A DNA stretch of 64,000 nucleotides from Hypericum androsaemum (Eukaryota; Streptophyta; Magnoliopsida; Malpighiales; Hypericaceae): assembly GCA_963995505.1 (NCBI GenBank), contig OZ023184.1, forward strand, positions 6,386,001 through 6,450,000. The letters are read 5' to 3'. This document shows positions 59,769 through 64,000 of this stretch, in pieces. The stretch's first letter is position 1, and every line of letters starts with the position of its first letter. Under the pieces are notes generated by a model. The model did not search any database. It was not told the DNA's origin and worked only from the letters and a program-made list of their open reading frames with translations. Both the position numbers and the translations under genes were made by a program.

Positions 59769-60120
59769 CTCAATGGCAATCAAAGTATAGTTGAGGAATG
59801 TAGCCACGGCTCGCGTCCCTACGTGCGCTTCCCCTTCGACTCTTAGATGCTCGAACCGAACCTCAATCGTAGGTAGCTTAATTCCAACTCTATGAACAGC
59901 GAAACCCAAAAAAGAAAGCTTCCATTAACCGAAAAGAACACCAAGTACCTAAAACAGAGCTCCCATGTTTCATCATCCAGTTACCTGTCGAGTCGCGCTC
60001 TGAGCTTCAACAAGAACTTCTCATTGTCCTCCTCCGCCTCTCTAACCAGCCTGTCGAGCAACTGCTTCCTCTCCGGCAGCCCGAGCTCTGTCAGCTCCAC
60101 CTCTTGAGCTTTACCCGTGG
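59769..60120 (-). pseudogene. Captured two-exon fragment of a PDR-type ABCG transporter
   Basis: Minus-strand exon a (60120-59985) reads AQEVELTELGLPERKQLL, then DRLVREAEEDNEKFLLKL and RARLDR; exon b (59889-59769) reads VGIKLPTIEVRFEHLRVEGE, AHVGTRAVATFLNYTLIAIE. Both are the well-known N-terminal region of plant PDR/ABCG half. The intron between starts GTAACT (59984) and ends ATAG (59890), and exon b is followed by GTAAG. So intron and splice sites were carried in: the source was genomic DNA. No Walker motifs; about 85 codons only. Whether the splice sites are used here is unknown. Confidence 0.85.
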
Positions 60121-60217
60121 AACTTGAACTAAGTCAACAACCAAACTACACAATGTCATTTTCAAACATTGTTGCATTTTCAAGAACTTGAACTAAGTCA
60201 ACAACCGAACTACACAA
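60118..60217 (+). repeat. Direct repeat of about 36 bp
   Basis: AAGAACTTGAACTAAGTCAA plus CAACCNAACTACACAA occurs at about 60118-60155 and 60181-60217, immediately beside the ABCG fragment; may mark a junction. Confidence 0.7.
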
Positions 60218-61142
60218 CTATTCACCAACCAATATTTTGATTAACTAGTATGGGTGTTGTTAATTTCGTCCAGGTGGATGCTTGTGTACTCCACACGTCT
60301 GGGCTTTATTTTATTCAGGACTCTTGCTATGTTGATGTCTAGGCAGTTCCATTCTTGGCAAATTGTTTCTCCGAAAGCACCTCGTAATACCACCACGACG
60401 AAATTCATATTTTTTTATAAGGAGTTTAGGATTAATACAACTAAAACCTTTCAGTTAAATAAGCAATGTCGTAACATTATTATATTTTCGACGATCCCTC
60501 CCATTTCGATTCCGTTCCCCTAAATCCAACATAAGATGTACATTTTTTGGGCAGTAAACATTATCTCATTTTTTCAATAAACCACGTATACCTCATGCGT
60601 TCAAAGAATAGTTAAGGAAAGATTCCAGTAAATGCCAGAAAAGATGCAAGAGAAGAACATTGAACTTGGATCAGTACCGCAATTTCCAGATTCTCGAATA
60701 ACCTTTCCCATTTTAACTTCGAGATTGATTTGTCTCCTTGAAGGAAAAAAAAGGGAACAAGAGGCTGGAATTGGAAAACTCCTCCCACTTCTTGTACTAA
60801 TTTAGATTTCTAATTCAAATTAGAATTTTCAAAATTAGGATTCTTCTGATTCTCTCTAATTAGTTTTTATTTTCACTAAATTTTTTTTGGATTTGAGCTT
60901 AAGTTTGAGTATGAGTTTTGGAGGAAGAAGATGAAGTGGAAGGAAGAAAAAGGGAGAAAGAAAGAGAGATTTTGTTTTTAAATTAGGGATATTTTTGTCT
61001 CTTCAAATGAGATTCGCCGGAGATAATGACATATTCCGACAATAGGGACCCTATAGTATAATAAAACCAAACACAAGGAATTGCAAAATTATTTATAGAA
61101 ACCTAGGGACACGAAACCCTAAGAACTTGAGGGTAATTTATC

Positions 61143-61812
61143 TTTTTTTATAAGTAAAATATCTTTCGCCAACTAAGGAAGTTTACACTATTGGTATCAA
61201 GGGTATTTCACCTTCGGTATCAAATAACACATATCAAATGCACTACAATAATAAGCGGTATGAGTACAAATCTAAGATTTCACCAAAAGAATATCACTAT
61301 ATCTAAGCCAAAAGTGCTCAAAGGTCGTGAACAAAAGCAGACCCATATATACACCTGGCATAGGGCTAGGCTAGCCTATCCTAACTCCCTTGTAACTACC
61401 ATGATTATGGAGGATTGACTGACCAATTTTGATACTAATTATAAGCTGCATCCTTAACCGCTTTGAAGATTTGAGAGGCATCTTCCTCCTAAAAAACCAG
61501 CAATTTGTTCAAAAAACTTCAGCATCGTGTGATTGAGGACTACCAGCTGCTTGGATCATGTGCATTGATTGTTTCTTGGTCATAAATGTTGAAATTATAC
61601 AAGTAGAAGAGATTAACCTAGCGATTCTTCATTTTCTTTCATCACGCCATTGCTAATGTTTAATACATATTTTGGCCCTAGTAGCTTTTTTAGCCTTCTC
61701 TTTCCCAATAAATATGGTAAACCATATAGTATTCGACCCTCTGAATATTAGAATTTTAAAGTATTGCATTAGGTGGCGATCGAGACTTGTCATAATAATG
61801 AGAATTGATCGT
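61143..61812. other. 3' flank of LecRK unit 3
   Basis: Repeats unit 1 sequence; no coding. Contains the uninterrupted GCTTGGATCATGTGC site and the poly-pyrimidine stretch also found in the other units. Confidence 0.75.
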
Positions 61813-63902
61813 CTAGCGACCACCTGACAGGAGGGACTCAGCCACAGAAGAAGAAATGTAATCATCAAAACCTTCGTGATTAGTGAACGACAGCCCACTA
61901 GCTCCAAGGTGAAGGGTCGGCGTTAGCTGTGGAAGAGGTACATCCTTCTGCAGGAACTGGACGACCTGTCTCATACTCGGCCTAGACTTGGCGTCGAGGT
62001 TCGAGCACAGGAGCCCAAGTTTTAGGACCAGCTCCACCTCCTCTGTAGCATAATCCGGGCCAAAGTTGGGGTCCCTGGCTTCGAGGATCTCCCCTCTGGA
62101 ACAGAGGGAGAACACCCAGTCCACCAGGATCACATCTTGGTTGGGTCCCCACATCTCTATGGGCCTCCTACCACAGGCGACCTCTAGCAGGAAAGCCCCG
62201 AATGCGAACACATCAGTCCTCGTTGTCGCCTTTCCAGTTCTCGTGTGCTCGGGGGCCATGTACCCGAGAGTACCAACCACGTGAGTTGTCTGTGGATCGG
62301 TCCCATGATCGTATAGCCTTGCCAGACCGAAATCTCCTAGCCTTCCATTCAACTCTCCATCTAGTAATACATTACTAGCCTTGACATCTCGATGGATCAC
62401 TACCTATTATAAATCATCAAAATGTAAATAAATTTTTATAAATTTTTGTAAATAATTTTTATAAACAAAAAAAATCAAAAACTGACCTGCTCCCACTCCT
62501 CGTGGAGATAGTTCAACCCTGAAGCCACTCCTTTGATGACCCTAAACCTCTGGCTCCAATTGAGGGTCACCTTTGGCTGGTCGTACAAGTACTTGTCCAG
62601 GCTACCACTGGGCATGTAATCATAGACAAGTAGAAGCTCGTCTTTCCGTCGACAGTAGCCCAGCAACTGGACCAGGTTCCGGTGGCGCAACCGGCCAATG
62701 CTCACAATCTCGGCGACAAACTCTCGCATCCCCTGCCTCGATTCGTGTGACACCTTCTTAACCGCGACCTCAGTTTTCGAACTCGGCAACACCCCTCTGT
62801 ACACCCTCCCGAACCCACCCTTACCCAACAATCCCTTGTCTCTAAACCCTTTGGTTGCAAAGTATAAGTCCTTGTACTTAAACCTCTGGTGAACATAATC
62901 CCTCTCCCAATCTTCAAACACTTCGGCGAACTTCTTTCGCCTCCTTATCACATAAGCCACAATTAAGACCAAACTCAAAGCCAAGATCGCGCCAATCACA
63001 GGCAGGCCGACCGTTTTCCACTTGGGCTCAATCTTGGGTCCAATCCGAGGCAGCTTCGGTAATTGGGCCAGATTGAGGCTTCGGGCCGGCCCATTAGTGC
63101 TAAAGCTCCAACCCAAAATATAATGAGACGTCAGGACCGAGCCCGTGGAGGCGGAGAACCCAACGTACATGGAGTCAACCACAATCGGCGATAAGTCAAC
63201 GGCCAAGGACAAAACTGGAATTTCAGGCTTGTCTGAACCAAAACTCGCTAATGTCACATTAATATGTTTCTTAATCCCTTCGTAATCAACCCACACTTGC
63301 ATTGGTTTCCCGCTAATCAGGCTAAGATTAGTGAACTTACTTTTGGAGCTGTTCCAATACCCGGCGGGAAATGACGAAACTGACCTCAGCCCGTCAATGT
63401 CAATCCCGACATGGTTATCATTGACGTCCCCGAACTCGCTGTTGTAGATGGTGTCCAGCTCGACGGCGACCACGTGGTTGGTGGCGTTCCCGTTGTCGGG
63501 TTCGTTGAAGAGACCGAGGTACTTGCTCGGTAGGGCTCCGGGGAGGCCACGTGTCGGGGCCACCACGAAAGCGATCCCGTGGCCGCCAATAGTAGGGTAC
63601 TGGGAGACTATAGCGAAGACGAAGGTGGCCGAGAAGGAAACGGCATCGCTGTAATTGGTGGGCTTGAGGGGTACCTGGCTTCGGTAGAAGGCGTGGCCTT
63701 TTTCCTGCTTGGTGAAGTTGGTGAGCTCCAGAAGGCCGGTGGGTGTGACGCCGGCGATTCCTTCGAGGGTTAGGTTGTTGGACGACGACCGGAATCCATT
63801 GAAGGTGAAGCTGATGGCTTGGGAATTGGAAGGGAAGAAGGTTACGAGTAGAAAGAGTGTTAGGGTTATTTGGTTCTTTGGCCATTTTCTGGTTATCACC
63901 AT
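61813..63902 (-). CDS. L-type lectin receptor kinase, apparently intact (two exons)
   Basis: Join of 63902-62487 and 62403-61813, total 668 residues. A plasma-membrane receptor kinase by family: an extracellular legume-lectin domain, one membrane pass and a cytoplasmic Ser/Thr kinase; ligands and partners of this copy are unknown. Signal peptide 1-29 (ending NSQA), lectin about 30-275 with VAVELDT and FTFNGF motifs, membrane segment about 298-318 (IGAILALSLVLIVAYVI), kinase from about 345: [25 protein letters not shown] (about 477), [13 protein letters not shown] and VDWVFSLC, with the usual length for the family. One 83-nt intron (62486-62404, GT-AG, phase 0) splits EEWEQ from VVIHRD, just before the catalytic loop; most Arabidopsis L-type LecRKs lack introns. 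Start chosen because it precedes the signal peptide and is shared with unit 1. Only 98 bp of upstream sequence is in the window. Confidence 0.93.
62404..62486 (-). other. Intron of the LecRK gene, 83 nt
   Basis: Starts GTCAGTTTTTG and ends AATAG. The same position and similar sequence are found in units 1 and 2 (69 and 79 nt), so it predates the tandem duplication. The unit 1 acceptor has changed from AG to GG. Confidence 0.9.
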
Positions 63903-64000
63903 CTTCTTTACTCTCTCTCTTTTGCTAGGGAAAAATTAAAGGGAGTTCCGATTTCGAGTTTTTGGCATGGAGACGGATGCTCGAGAAGCTAGCATCATAT

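Larger units (their letters stand above)
59257..61142. mobile_element. Foldback element, unit 3, ABCG capture
   Basis: The left arm (59257-59490, GATAAATTAACC... AAACTCAAATCTAAACT) and right arm (about 60780-61142, ending GGGTAATTTATC) are reverse complements. The stretch GTGGGAGGAG...CCATGAG at 59489-59535 still resembles the CYP89A start of unit 2. The interior (59540-60620) is then different and holds an ABCG fragment. From 60625 unit 2-like sequence resumes. Sits at the same place as the unit 2 element. Confidence 0.75.
37943..64000 (-). repeat. Three tandem copies of a LecRK-bearing unit
   Basis: Unit 1 about 37943-50088, unit 2 about 50089-59256, unit 3 from about 59257 and running out of the window. 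Shared landmarks in the same order: foldback element end (38230-38642, 51009-51428, 60780-61142), the about 0.4-kb spacer with TGTGCATTGATTGTTTC (39702, 51546, 61558), LecRK on the minus strand (39955, 51813, 61813 as lower ends), and for units 1 and 2 the far-upstream block ATAGTACATCCACGATATAC (45902, 58380) with CCTCCGGAACCTCCA, GTACGTCGGGTCGCCG and AATTACTAACGACCAATTTC. All LecRK copies share one intron position. Insertions and deletions make the copies very unequal. Confidence 0.9.

Noticed and set aside
63386..63885. Overlapping ORFs in other frames of the lectin exon (for example 155 codons)
   Set aside because: GC-rich antisense or frame-shifted shadows of the LecRK coding sequence.

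Overview
The window is nuclear DNA of a flowering plant, most likely a dicot. The basis is plant-type Ty3/gypsy and Ty1/copia retrotransposons, an L-type lectin receptor kinase (LecRK) family, and fragments of plant genes (SMXL, plant-type asparaginase, CYP89A, PDR-type ABCG, SCPL). I cannot name the species. It is a retrotransposon-rich, rearranged region. I find only one gene that looks intact: a LecRK on the minus strand (61813-63902).

Layout. 1-8942: a young chromovirus-like gypsy element (left LTR cut by the window edge) inserted into an antisense copia gag-protease remnant (8943-10366). 11331-14720: a dead antisense LINE. 14920-19700: a non-autonomous element with a captured asparaginase fragment and two opposed 22-bp minisatellite arrays, itself split by a hAT-type element. 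20461-21796: a second hAT-type element. 21917-23650: an intronless serine carboxypeptidase-like retrocopy with a 16-bp target duplication. 26873-35591: a decayed copia element hosting another minisatellite element (28643-30755) that carries an SMXL gene fragment. 35592-37942: the 3' half of a second copia element.

37943-64000: three tandem copies of a LecRK-containing unit, all on the minus strand. Each unit has, or keeps part of, a foldback element about 0.4-0.7 kb downstream of the LecRK. The foldback holds a CYP89A fragment in unit 2 and a two-exon ABCG/PDR fragment in unit 3. Unit 1 LecRK is a pseudogene split by a solo LTR. Unit 2 LecRK is a 5'-truncated pseudogene split by a solo LTR and a MULE-type MITE. 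Unit 3 is open throughout. Comparing the units reveals empty sites that date several insertions: a TRIM, a hAT-type MITE, a 2.35-kb hAT-like element, a roughly 1-kb MULE-like insertion and a 4.56-kb non-autonomous LTR element.

The most unusual content is a family of elements at three loci. They share a terminal motif around GATTNAGTGGGGAC and internal 22-bp arrays built on GATATTGGT. Two of the three carry pieces of unrelated host genes, including an apparent intron acceptor. Together with the foldback elements, the window shows four separate host-gene captures in two element families.
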